Positions 33,771-44,575 of a stretch of DNA of 45,631 nt are shown here, one piece after another. The translations under genes and the position numbers were made by a program. How positions within the stretch are numbered: position 1 is the stretch's first letter; every line of letters starts with the position of its first letter. Origin of the DNA: Puniceicoccales bacterium. GTDB lineage: Bacteria; Verrucomicrobiota; Verrucomicrobiia; Opitutales; JAIRKQ01. The stretch lies in NCBI GenBank assembly GCA_031283685.1, contig JAITBI010000003.1:1-45631 (forward strand), given 5' to 3'. The notes below the pieces were generated by a model. It saw only the letters and a list, made by a program, of their open reading frames with translations, ran no database searches and was not told where the DNA came from.

Positions 33771-36700
33771 TTATTTATTTATTTCGCTGAGCTTGGCCAA
33801 AGCATTCATCACGGCATCGGTACTATCAGCGTAATTCGATTGTTGAAAATTATTCAGCCCCTGGTGATTCTCACAGGAATCAACCATATTCATGCCGGAG
33901 AAAAAGCCCGCAGACTTAACATCATAAATCCCTTTGATCCCTTTTCCCCAAGCAAGGACAAACATATCCGATAGGGTTTTCAGATTTGGACTTCCGAGGA
34001 ATAATCTCAGGGATTGAGATTGATCGATCCATTTTTGTCGCCGGGCAGCTCCTTCGATAATTGCTTCATTGTCAATCATGTAGGCGGTGGAAAACATTTC
34101 TCGTATGGATTCAGGAATTTCATCGATGGCGGCTAACTCTCCTTCAAAATATCGAATTTGCTTATGGACTGCCTTATTCCAAATGCCAGACTTTTTCAAA
34201 ATCCTTACTAATTCCGGGGAAATAATCATCATTTCGTAGTTATCGTCCAAACGCTTAGTGAAAACATTTTTCGTTGCCGGGGATAATTCGGGATAGCATC
34301 CCAAAAGGCGGGCAATTTTCCTCGTTGGAGAGAATGCATTTAGATACGCATTTCTTATGCCATTTTCCTTTATCTTATCTCGCAGAACGTCCCAGGATAG
34401 CGTGCCAGCGTTTTTATCCTTGGCAAAGTCAAATGGTAGCTTCCCTTTTGCCCATTCCGAAGATTCAAATGCTTGGCAGGCTCCATATTTTTTCGCTAGC
34501 TCGCATGACTCATTGATCGTTTCGTAGGAAATTATTTCCGCACATTCCTCGCCAAACCTAATGGCTTCTTCGGAATTAAATGAAAGATTTTTGTTGTAGA
34601 ATGCATTTTGTAATCCCATCATGCCTAACCCTATCGCGCGGTACTTTTTGGCAAATGTTTCAGCAGCCTGCGAAGGGAAAAAATTAGCGTCTATCATCGC
34701 GTCCAACGTGCGGGTCGCGACCGCTATTGTATGGCGTAAGACATCTTTATCGAGGGAACCATCCGAGGTTAAATGTTTGTTGATGTCCAATGCTCCTGTG
34801 TTGCACACAGCGGTTTCGTTGTAGGCCGTATTCATAACGTGTTCCAGACACAACCCTGTTCCATGAATTGTTCCATTTTTGCACATATTCGCCCGATTGC
34901 ACGTATCCTTAAATGCAATCTTTGGATATCCTGCCTCGAAAATTCGTTGCATGACTTTTTGCCAAACCTCTCGACACGTTACCATTTTACCGGAAGCTTT
35001 ACCTTCCATGACACACCGTTCCAGTTCTTCATATTTTTTATCAAATCCATCGCCGTACAATTCATGTAAACCTCTGGCATCTTCTGAATTGAATAACGTC
35101 CAATCGGCATCCTGCTGTAAGCGATGCATGAAAATATTCGGAATCCATAGTACTGTTCCGAGGGTATCATCAGGCATGTTTCCATTCACATATCTCTTGC
35201 GATAATCTATAAACTCCATTATGTCGCTGTGCCAAATTTCTAAATACGCCGCTCCACGACCTCTACGGCGTTCGATCCCCTGATTTGCAATGGCCAATTG
35301 GTGCTGGTGAAGTTGTAAAAATGGTATTACACCGGGAGCTCGTCCCCTAGTTCCCGAAATTTTTGCACCTTTTTCGCGGACATTGGTCCAAGAACCCGCA
35401 ATACCTCCTCCCCACTTGGCGATGAAAGCATTGTCGGAAATTCCGCGCGTCATAATGCTTTGCATGTCATCCTCGACATGAAAAACGTAGCTCGACATCA
35501 TCTGAGCTTTCGGTGTTCCAGCGTAGTATAAGGTAGGGGTTGCCAGGCAAAACTTTCTGTCTCGCATCAATTTGTAGCATTCAATGACGTCGCCTTCGGC
35601 GTGCTCTTTTGCAAGAAATGCCCCCATCGCGACACGCATCCAAAGCATCTGGGGGGTTTCTAAAATTCGATTATCAAAATCCCGCATGAAATAGTGCTCT
35701 TTTAAACTTTGCAAAGCTATGGCATCGAATTCGCGGTCATAGGTAATATCTAGGGTACGAGAAAGCTGTTCAAGATCATACTTGAACATGTCCTTGTGAA
35801 GTAGGTTATTCCCAACGGCTGTTTTGACATATTTCACAAAAGCAATTGCCTGTTTTTCGTTCAAACATTCTAGGCTATCAGTGGTACAATTCCAATCGAA
35901 TATATCCTCATATAAATAAAGTAATTGTATCCTAGCTGCAAATACTGCTAAGACGGGGTCTTTTTCTATTAGCCGCTGGGCATTTTTGATGATATAATTT
36001 TTTAGTTCCGAAACGCTAACTTCCGACGAAATCCCTTCCTGTAAAGATGACAATATTTCATCGAATGTTAGGTGCGAATCCAGTCCCGCATTCGCAAATG
36101 CTATTCGTTTGTGTAATTCCGATCCATCCCACAAAAAGCTATCATCATTGGCATTCTTTACCACGATAATAGGCCCCTGATCCTGGGTTACTGTATATTC
36201 TTTCTCAATGTCTGACAGCTCTCTCAATCTTGCCCGTTCGGCCCTGTATAGGATATATGCTTCGGCAATCTTATATTCCCCCTGACGCATCAATTCTTCC
36301 TGCACGCAATCTTGAACATTTTCAATGTGAATGAACGATAACCCCTCGTCTAATATATTTTTTGTCACTGCCCGAGAGATTTTATCGGCCCGCTCTGGGC
36401 TTTGGTATTGGGAAATAAATGCCAATTCCACCGCATGTTTTATTTTTTCGATGTTCCATGGTACGACACTGCCATCTCTTCGGATTAAGCTTAATTTGCG
36501 ACTTTCCTTAACCCTCCTATAGTATTCATTCTCAAACCTACACTTCGCCACAAAGGCGTGGGCCATCTCCCTCCTGTTATTTCTTACTAAAATTTCTTCA
36601 ATGGCGTCATTCACAAGATCTTGGCTAGGCGGACAGGTTTCTCGAAGGTTGATACAGCGACAAACTTGTCTGGTCAACGAAACGACCAATTGTTTGTTTG

Positions 36701-36905
36701 CATCGTCGAAAATATCGGACCGCCCATTAACTAGGGAAATGTCCACAACCACCTCTCCAATCTTATCCGCAATTTCTCCAATATTGTAGTACTCACAAAC
36801 ACACTCGCTATCATTTTCGACGAGACGTTTCCAGTCGAATCGCGGCTTTTCTTCCATGGGGGTGCCAATCACACGTTTTAACTCCAAATTTTTTTGAATA
36901 CTCAT
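33771..36905 (-). CDS. nrdA: Class I ribonucleotide reductase large-subunit homologue with altered catalytic residues
   Basis: 1044 residues. ATG 36905 is chosen for GGAG six bases upstream. An N-terminal degenerate cone-like region (1-130), an ATP cone (about 139-227) and the full barrel follow; ATPTLYYAGTPKAQ, RRRGRGAAYLEIWH and NAFSPT mark it as NrdA. Cys686, Glu688 and the second redox Cys (in AVCN) remain. Missing: the first redox Cys (Ser472), the substrate Asn before the thiyl Cys (Gly684), one Tyr of the radical-transfer pair (Asp995, next to Tyr994), the diphosphate loop (PTRKIAR from Pro860) and the C-terminal Cys-x4-Cys (only Cys1011 is near the end). No nrdB is in the window. Either inactive, regulatory or a changed enzyme. 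Confidence 0.85.
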   Translation of the reverse strand: MSIQKNLELKRVIGTPMEEKPRFDWKRLVENDSECVCEYYNIGEIADKIGEVVVDISLVNGRSDIFDDANKQLVVSLTRQVCRCINLRETCPPSQDLVNDAIEEILVRNNRREMAHAFVAKCRFENEYYRRVKESRKLSLIRRDGSVVPWNIEKIKHAVELAFISQYQSPERADKISRAVTKNILDEGLSFIHIENVQDCVQEELMRQGEYKIAEAYILYRAERARLRELSDIEKEYTVTQDQGPIIVVKNANDDSFLWDGSELHKRIAFANAGLDSHLTFDEILSSLQEGISSEVSVSELKNYIIKNAQRLIEKDPVLAVFAARIQLLYLYEDIFDWNCTTDSLECLNEKQAIAFVKYVKTAVGNNLLHKDMFKYDLEQLSRTLDITYDREFDAIALQSLKEHYFMRDFDNRILETPQMLWMRVAMGAFLAKEHAEGDVIECYKLMRDRKFCLATPTLYYAGTPKAQMMSSYVFHVEDDMQSIMTRGISDNAFIAKWGGGIAGSWTNVREKGAKISGTRGRAPGVIPFLQLHQHQLAIANQGIERRRGRGAAYLEIWHSDIMEFIDYRKRYVNGNMPDDTLGTVLWIPNIFMHRLQQDADWTLFNSEDARGLHELYGDGFDKKYEELERCVMEGKASGKMVTCREVWQKVMQRIFEAGYPKIAFKDTCNRANMCKNGTIHGTGLCLEHVMNTAYNETAVCNTGALDINKHLTSDGSLDKDVLRHTIAVATRTLDAMIDANFFPSQAAETFAKKYRAIGLGMMGLQNAFYNKNLSFNSEEAIRFGEECAEIISYETINESCELAKKYGACQAFESSEWAKGKLPFDFAKDKNAGTLSWDVLRDKIKENGIRNAYLNAFSPTRKIARLLGCYPELSPATKNVFTKRLDDNYEMMIISPELVRILKKSGIWNKAVHKQIRYFEGELAAIDEIPESIREMFSTAYMIDNEAIIEGAARRQKWIDQSQSLRLFLGSPNLKTLSDMFVLAWGKGIKGIYDVKSAGFFSGMNMVDSCENHQGLNNFQQSNYADSTDAVMNALAKLSEINK

Positions 36906-37075
36906 TTTTTGCTCCGTATGGGGTAACATCTAAAAACCACTAGATGCAATTTTTCTACCTCTATTTCCTTACATTTCAAGCTCCGGTTGTAGAAAAAGTT
37001 TTATTTCCCGTAAATACTAGCTTGTGAGTCGAAAAAATAATTATTTACAAATTTTCCCCCATCAAGTTGAACCTT

Positions 37076-38566
37076 TTACCAACAATTAAAGCATAGGGCC
37101 ACCAATAGCGTAGGAATTATGGCTCCTAAGAATAAATATAAAGGGGATATTCCTTCGGTGAAGTATTTCGACAAAACATTCTGTCCCGCAGGATTTGGAG
37201 CATTGGCTATCACCGTTAGTCCTCCGCCCGTTACAGCCCCTGACAGGACAGCTTTTTGCATGGATGAGTTTGTTGAAAATTCGGAAACGAGGGATGATAA
37301 ATAGGTTATGGCCGCATTGTCGTTGAACGCGGTCAAAATTATAGAGCCGACGAACAACTGAAATTCTTTTAAACTCCTTAGGACCGGTGATATCCACCAC
37401 TCTTGCAGCCCTCCAAAAGTTACCAGACTAGCCAGAAAAAATCCGACTAAAATGGGAGATTTTAGGCTCACATCGTCCTGATATGTTTTTGTAGTTTTTA
37501 CAAATGCCAAGAAAAATAAAAACCCCGCTATTACCAGTGCAGGGGTATGTAAATTCAATACCGTCCATGCTAGGAATATACAGTGAGTAATGGTGACCGT
37601 CACTGGAATCGGTTTATTGTCACCATGCTTTTTATTGGCAGCGTCGCATTTGTTTTGCAATTCGGAAAATTCTTTTCTGAAAATTAAATAGTATACTAGC
37701 GTGTTGGTAATGACTCCTACAATGGCATGCGACCCTAGTAGCATAAACACTCGACCAATCGTTAGGTGCCACTTGTGGGCCACCATCAGTATGGGTGGTG
37801 CTGCGAAATGGGTCAATGTTCCACCAACGGAGACATTCACAAACAACAATCCTAGGGTGGCGTAGCATAATTTCTTCGAAGGTCGCAAATCGTAAAAATG
37901 TTTTGCAAGTAACATGGCCCCTATGGTCATGGCGGCAGGTTCGGTAATAAATGACCCCATGAACGGAGCGATAGTCAGAATGGATATCCACCAGGCCGCT
38001 ACTGTCTTTCTCCCCAGACTAGCAATTCGTTGCAAAATAGACTCTGCCAACGACAAAACCGGACGTGTAGCCGAAATAGCCATAATAATGACGACAAAAA
38101 CCGGTTCCACAAAGCTTGCGACATTATTAAAATAATGCCCCAGCGCATGCCATCCAAAAAAGATAGCCATACAGATCAACAGCGGAATTGCCCATAGCCC
38201 AAAAACTACTTCAACCTCTCCAAAAAAATGGCAAATGGTTGCAAAAAAGTGTTTTCTCGGTAAATTTCCCCCATCAGAGTCAGCAATTTTTTTAGACAAC
38301 ACTACGAACCGTGAGGCGAAGAAAGTATGAATAATCGCGCATAGGAACAGGGCCGTTGCGATTAAATTAAAGGGAGAAACTTGTACGCGATGTTTTAGAA
38401 TCCCCACCAATGAGAGATTTTTCCCAGCTTCCAACGTTTGATATTCTTGGAGAGATATGGGAAAATTTATGGTAGAATGTGGGACAGCATGAGCAACACC
38501 GCTTAGACAAATTAAAAAGAGAACACAGCCTACTATAACGATGATACAAGAAAACCTACTTCGCAC
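37076..38566 (-). CDS. Putative Na+/H+ antiporter
   Basis: 496 residues, about eleven to twelve hydrophobic segments after a possible signal anchor (IIVIVGCVLFLICLSGVAHA). The blocks FMGSFITEPAAMTIGAMLLA and TAFNDNAAITYLSSLV, with Asn/Asp and Gly/Pro breaks inside helices, are typical of ion transporters of the NhaD/ArsB-like superfamily, and the VNVSVGGTLTHFAAPPILMVA stretch fits the putative Na+/H+ antiporter family known in Chlamydiae and Verrucomicrobia. It would exchange Na+ and H+ across the inner membrane. Upstream of the nrdA-like gene with 170 bases between. Confidence 0.85.
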   Translation of the reverse strand: MRSRFSCIIVIVGCVLFLICLSGVAHAVPHSTINFPISLQEYQTLEAGKNLSLVGILKHRVQVSPFNLIATALFLCAIIHTFFASRFVVLSKKIADSDGGNLPRKHFFATICHFFGEVEVVFGLWAIPLLICMAIFFGWHALGHYFNNVASFVEPVFVVIIMAISATRPVLSLAESILQRIASLGRKTVAAWWISILTIAPFMGSFITEPAAMTIGAMLLAKHFYDLRPSKKLCYATLGLLFVNVSVGGTLTHFAAPPILMVAHKWHLTIGRVFMLLGSHAIVGVITNTLVYYLIFRKEFSELQNKCDAANKKHGDNKPIPVTVTITHCIFLAWTVLNLHTPALVIAGFLFFLAFVKTTKTYQDDVSLKSPILVGFFLASLVTFGGLQEWWISPVLRSLKEFQLFVGSIILTAFNDNAAITYLSSLVSEFSTNSSMQKAVLSGAVTGGGLTVIANAPNPAGQNVLSKYFTEGISPLYLFLGAIIPTLLVALCFNCW

Positions 38567-38724
38567 GGGATTGACGTTATTATTTTTATGTAAAATTCTT
38601 AATGAGAAAATTCAAAAACACTGTATTTCCGACCATTGCCAGAGCTAAGAGCAACAAGCTTCCTTTTCCATCTGATTGTCATTAACTTGACCAAGTTTTT
38701 TGGAAGCAGGAAGAAAACATCCAT

Positions 38725-39255
38725 TCATGCCCCTATTATAAATTCAGGCGTTCCTTTGGAGGTTGAATTCGTTGAAGAAGAAGTTCCTCCAACGTTATTT
38801 TCACCCGATGCCTCTTCTCCCTTTGGCAGCGTCCCTTGTGTGTAGAGGACCATTTTTTGCTTCCAACGATCTACTTCATCCAAGAATACTTTAAAAAATT
38901 CTTCGAATTTACCTATATCCATAAACCTCAACGGAAATTGGTATCCAATGGCCGCATTGTTGCTTTCCGCATTATACGATAGCGTCATTCCTTTACTTTC
39001 CTCTGGATCGTTGTTAATTCGAAGCAAGTAACGCAATATCGATCCGGCGTTGGTTTCCGGAATTTGGCCGATTTCGGCGATGAATATCATAGAGTCGCGC
39101 TTATTTTCATGTTTTAAGTGAATAAGTGTTCCTTGATCTACGTCTAAACAGCAATATCCAGATGAATCAACCTGTAATCCAGACAAATTTATTCTATTGG
39201 CAAATTCGTGGAGAATGTCTGTAAAAGTATCTATTGGCATAAATGTTAGAGACAT
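38725..39255 (-). CDS. CesT-family type III secretion chaperone
   Basis: 176 residues from ATG 39255; a TTG start at 39282 is possible but less likely. The first 130 residues follow the pattern of Tir/CesT chaperones: an N-terminal helix (FTDILHEFANRINLSGLQV), five strands with LDVDQGTLIHLKHENKRDSM and IFIAEIGQIPE, then a helix and AAIGYQFPLRFMDIGKFEEF. Such proteins bind effector N-termini as dimers. The C-terminal 45 residues (Ser/Gly/Asn-rich) are disordered-looking and not part of the family. No effector lies next to it. Together with the SctI-like protein it supports a type III system. Confidence 0.75.
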   Translation of the reverse strand: MSLTFMPIDTFTDILHEFANRINLSGLQVDSSGYCCLDVDQGTLIHLKHENKRDSMIFIAEIGQIPETNAGSILRYLLRINNDPEESKGMTLSYNAESNNAAIGYQFPLRFMDIGKFEEFFKVFLDEVDRWKQKMVLYTQGTLPKGEEASGENNVGGTSSSTNSTSKGTPEFIIGA

Positions 39256-39360
39256 ACTTAATGGATATACACATTTAGTCAACTTTTATTTCCCCATGAA
39301 GGAAAATTTTTATCAAATCCTTCCTTTACAACGGTGAAGGTTATATTTTCGAAATCATAC

Positions 39361-40071
39361 CTAATTTGCCGCTCGAATTTTGAACTCTTCGACGTGAGAC
39401 TTGCTAAAATTAATTATGTCCTGCAAAACAATTCTATTGCGGGGAGCAAAGATAGAATCACCGTCGTTTAAATTTTTATTCATTGCATGTTCGGGAATAA
39501 ATTCTTGAAGGACAAATCGTTTTGCTCCGGTTAACTGGAATATTATACTCCTTATGTCATAGGACGTATGGAATGCTGGAACGACTGTTGTGCGAAATTC
39601 ATAATCCACCTCACTGTTTTTAATCAAATCTATGGATTGTTTTATCTTGTCCATGCTAACAGAAACGTTGGCAATTTCGGTATACCTGTCAAACCTATGC
39701 TTAATATCCATGGCAACGTAGTCCAACAGTTTTGCCCTGTATAGGCTATCTAAAATTTCAGGCCGCGAGCCGTTAGTATCCAATTTTGTTAAAAAACCAA
39801 GCTCCTTTATTTTTTTCAAAAAGTCTTCCAAGTCGCCTTGCAAGGTTGGTTCTCCACCGGACATTACTACGGCTTCGATTTTTCCTTTTTTGGCGTTTAA
39901 AAAATTAAATATTTCGCGTTCCTCCATTGGAGTCCCAAATTTTTCAGGTAAAACCAAAGTCTCGTTATGGCAAAATTGGCAACAGAAGTTGCATCCCTGC
40001 GTAAATAAAACACAGGAGATTTTGCCAGGGAAATCAATTAGAGAAACTTTTTGTATGCCACCTATTTTCAT
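39361..40071 (-). CDS. nrdG: Anaerobic ribonucleotide reductase activase (NrdG-type radical SAM)
   Basis: 236 residues. The radical SAM Cys motif CNFCCQFC (Cys-x3-Cys-x2-Cys) lies in TQGCNFCCQFCHNE near residue 30, followed by the SAM-binding MSGGEPTLQ and the DTNGSRPEILDSL block. The N-terminal IGGIQKVSLIDFPGKISCVLF fits the NrdG2-type class, which makes the glycyl radical of anaerobic reductase NrdD. No nrdD lies in this window. It is divergent from atpA. Pyruvate formate-lyase activases have related sequences, so the substrate is not certain. Confidence 0.85.
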   Translation of the reverse strand: MKIGGIQKVSLIDFPGKISCVLFTQGCNFCCQFCHNETLVLPEKFGTPMEEREIFNFLNAKKGKIEAVVMSGGEPTLQGDLEDFLKKIKELGFLTKLDTNGSRPEILDSLYRAKLLDYVAMDIKHRFDRYTEIANVSVSMDKIKQSIDLIKNSEVDYEFRTTVVPAFHTSYDIRSIIFQLTGAKRFVLQEFIPEHAMNKNLNDGDSIFAPRNRIVLQDIINFSKSHVEEFKIRAAN

Positions 40072-40185
40072 TGATCGTTACATGTGTAAAAATCCAAAAA
40101 AACATTGCAAGGTTAGTCTGTTTTAAAAATTATACCCATTTCTTGTTGAATTTAACGTTCAGTTATTTAACATCCCCTGGAGAAA

Positions 40186-41727
40186 ATGGTTGATAGGATT
40201 TTAAGTGAGATTAGGCAGGAAATTGCAAATTTAACCCGCAAAACTGAGGTAAAAAATGTCGGTAAGATTTTAACCCTTGCCGACGGGGTTGCGACCGTTG
40301 ATGGGCTGTCAAGAGCGATGTACAATGAAATGATCGAGTTCCCAAACAATATTTTCGGAATCGCTCTAAACATTGAAGAAGAAATTGTAGGTGTCGTTTT
40401 ACTTGGTGATAGTTCGTCATTGAAAGAAGGGGACGAGGCCAAAACCACCGGCAAACTATTATCGGTACCGGTTGGGATGGAGTTGCTCGGGCGCGTTGTT
40501 GATGCACTCGGAAATCCCATTGACGGGAAAGGCCCCATTGGGTGTAAAAATTTTCTGCCGGTGGAGCGTATTGCTCCCGGCATCATGACGAGAAAAGCTG
40601 TCAATCAACCATTGCAGACTGGAATTTTAGCAATTGATTCCATGATCCCCATAGGACGCGGGCAAAGAGAACTTATCATCGGTGATCGTTCCACGGGAAA
40701 AGGAAGCATCGCGGTGGATACAATTATTAACCAGGCAAATATAAATCGCAAAGGGCTTGCCAGTGGAGATCCGACATTTCGTCCAGTATATTCCATATAC
40801 GTAGCCATTGGGCAAAAGAATTCTACCATCGCCCGAATGATTCACACATTGGAAGAGTTCAATGCACTTGAATACACAATTATTGTGTCATCCAGTGCTT
40901 CCGATAGTGCTTCAAATCAGTATATTGCCCCCTACGCAGGTTGTGCCATTGGCGAATGGTTCATGCAAAATGGAATGGATGCCCTAATAATTTATGATGA
41001 TCTTTCGAAACATGCCGTAGCATACCGTCAACTTTCATTGATCCTGAAACGTCCCGCAGGACGAGAAGCCTTTCCGGGCGATGTTTTTTATCTACATTCT
41101 CGACTTCTAGAGCGTGCCGCCAGGATGAATGAAGAGAATGGAGGTGGTTCTCTTACGGCTTTACCGTTCATAGAAACACAGGCCGGTGACGTGTCAGCGT
41201 ATATTCCAACGAATGTAATTTCCATTACGGATGGACAAATATTCCTAGATGCTGACTTGTTTAACCGTGGTGTACGCCCTGCCATTTCCGTAGGCATTTC
41301 CGTTTCCCGTGTGGGGTCAACTGCTCAGGTAAAAGGTTTTAAACAGGTTGCCGGGCAAATAAAATTGGAATTGGGCCAATACTATGAACTATCAGCATTT
41401 GCCCAATTTGGGTCTGACCTCGATGAAAAAACGAAAACAAAACTAGCCCGAGGGGCACGAATCGTGGAGCTATTTAAACAAGCATCCCTACATCCAAAAT
41501 CCGTTGAAAGTCAAATCATGCTACTTTGGATGATGAAGAATGGCTATTTTGATACACTTCCAGTGGAGAAGATTTCAGCGATTGCCGTCGAATTGGAAGA
41601 ATACGCAAATTTACACTTTGCAAGTCTCATGGCTTCCATTGCATCCAAGAAAATGCTGGAAGAATCGGAAGAAAGTAAGCTGCATGCATTGGCAAAGGAA
41701 TGGCTGGGAACAAAAAATATTAAGTAG
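40186..41727 (+). CDS. atpA: F-type ATP synthase alpha subunit
   Basis: 513 residues. Blocks [28 protein letters not shown] (P-loop), [38 protein letters not shown] and [18 protein letters not shown] identify alpha. An insertion with [16 protein letters not shown] fits the Opitutae/Verrucomicrobia form. Odd: the P-loop Thr is Gly (residue 173; codon 40702-40704), where alpha subunits usually have GDRQTGKT. The alpha sites are non-catalytic, but they bind Mg-ATP and help relieve ADP inhibition. CTGGAG precedes ATG 40186. First gene of atpAGDC; atpH and the Fo genes are not upstream. Confidence 0.97.
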   Translation: MVDRILSEIRQEIANLTRKTEVKNVGKILTLADGVATVDGLSRAMYNEMIEFPNNIFGIALNIEEEIVGVVLLGDSSSLKEGDEAKTTGKLLSVPVGMELLGRVVDALGNPIDGKGPIGCKNFLPVERIAPGIMTRKAVNQPLQTGILAIDSMIPIGRGQRELIIGDRSTGKGSIAVDTIINQANINRKGLASGDPTFRPVYSIYVAIGQKNSTIARMIHTLEEFNALEYTIIVSSSASDSASNQYIAPYAGCAIGEWFMQNGMDALIIYDDLSKHAVAYRQLSLILKRPAGREAFPGDVFYLHSRLLERAARMNEENGGGSLTALPFIETQAGDVSAYIPTNVISITDGQIFLDADLFNRGVRPAISVGISVSRVGSTAQVKGFKQVAGQIKLELGQYYELSAFAQFGSDLDEKTKTKLARGARIVELFKQASLHPKSVESQIMLLWMMKNGYFDTLPVEKISAIAVELEEYANLHFASLMASIASKKMLEESEESKLHALAKEWLGTKNIK

Positions 41728-41729
41728 CA

Positions 41730-44040
<2,311 letters not shown>

Positions 44041-44083
44041 AATCGTCAAAATATAATTCCACTCATTGAAGAAAAGCAATGCC

Positions 44084-44500
44084 ATGGCCCTGCTGCTGAA
44101 AATCGTAACTCCCACCGGAATAACACTGAACAAGGAAGTAATGTCTGTAGTACTTCCGGCGTCGGATGGCGAGATAGAAATTTTACCGGGACATTTGCCC
44201 CTTTTGACAATTATTCAACCGGGTGAACTTGTCGCCAAAAACGCCAATTCCCAGGAATGTTTTGCCATAGATTTCGGGTTTGCCATGATTTCCAACGATA
44301 ATGTTTTTGTTCTCACTGACGAATCACTAAACATCGACGAAACTGATTTGCACGAAATTGAAGAAGCAGAGAAGCGTGCTCAAAAAGCCCTTGAAGAAGC
44401 TCGCAACAAACGGGAGGCTCTAGATCCTGCCGAAATTGAAAAGCTTGATGCTAAAGTCAAATACCAAATGGCCAAAAAGCTTGCCAAAATACGACATTAA
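44084..44500 (+). CDS. atpC: F-type ATP synthase epsilon subunit
   Basis: 138 residues from ATG 44084; a TTG at 44066 would add six residues. The N-terminal beta domain has LKIVTPTGITLNKEVMSVVL, GEIEILPGHLPLLTII and IDFGFAMISNDNVFVL, and the C-terminal two-helix arm is present (DLHEIEEAEKRAQKALEEA, then KVKYQMAKKLAK). Epsilon joins the rotor and can inhibit hydrolysis through this arm. Last gene of the atp cluster; convergent with prfB, with 75 bases and no clear terminator between. Confidence 0.95.
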   Translation: MALLLKIVTPTGITLNKEVMSVVLPASDGEIEILPGHLPLLTIIQPGELVAKNANSQECFAIDFGFAMISNDNVFVLTDESLNIDETDLHEIEEAEKRAQKALEEARNKREALDPAEIEKLDAKVKYQMAKKLAKIRH

Positions 44501-44575
44501 TCCAACATTTTCTTTTTCACCGTTATTAATTTCTGTGTTGGTATGTCACCGGTCTCAAAATGATCAAGCGGTTTC

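Noticed and set aside
39298-39330. GAAGGA...TCCTTC inverted repeat after the activase gene
   Set aside because: A short stem with a long loop and no U-run; too weak to call a terminator.
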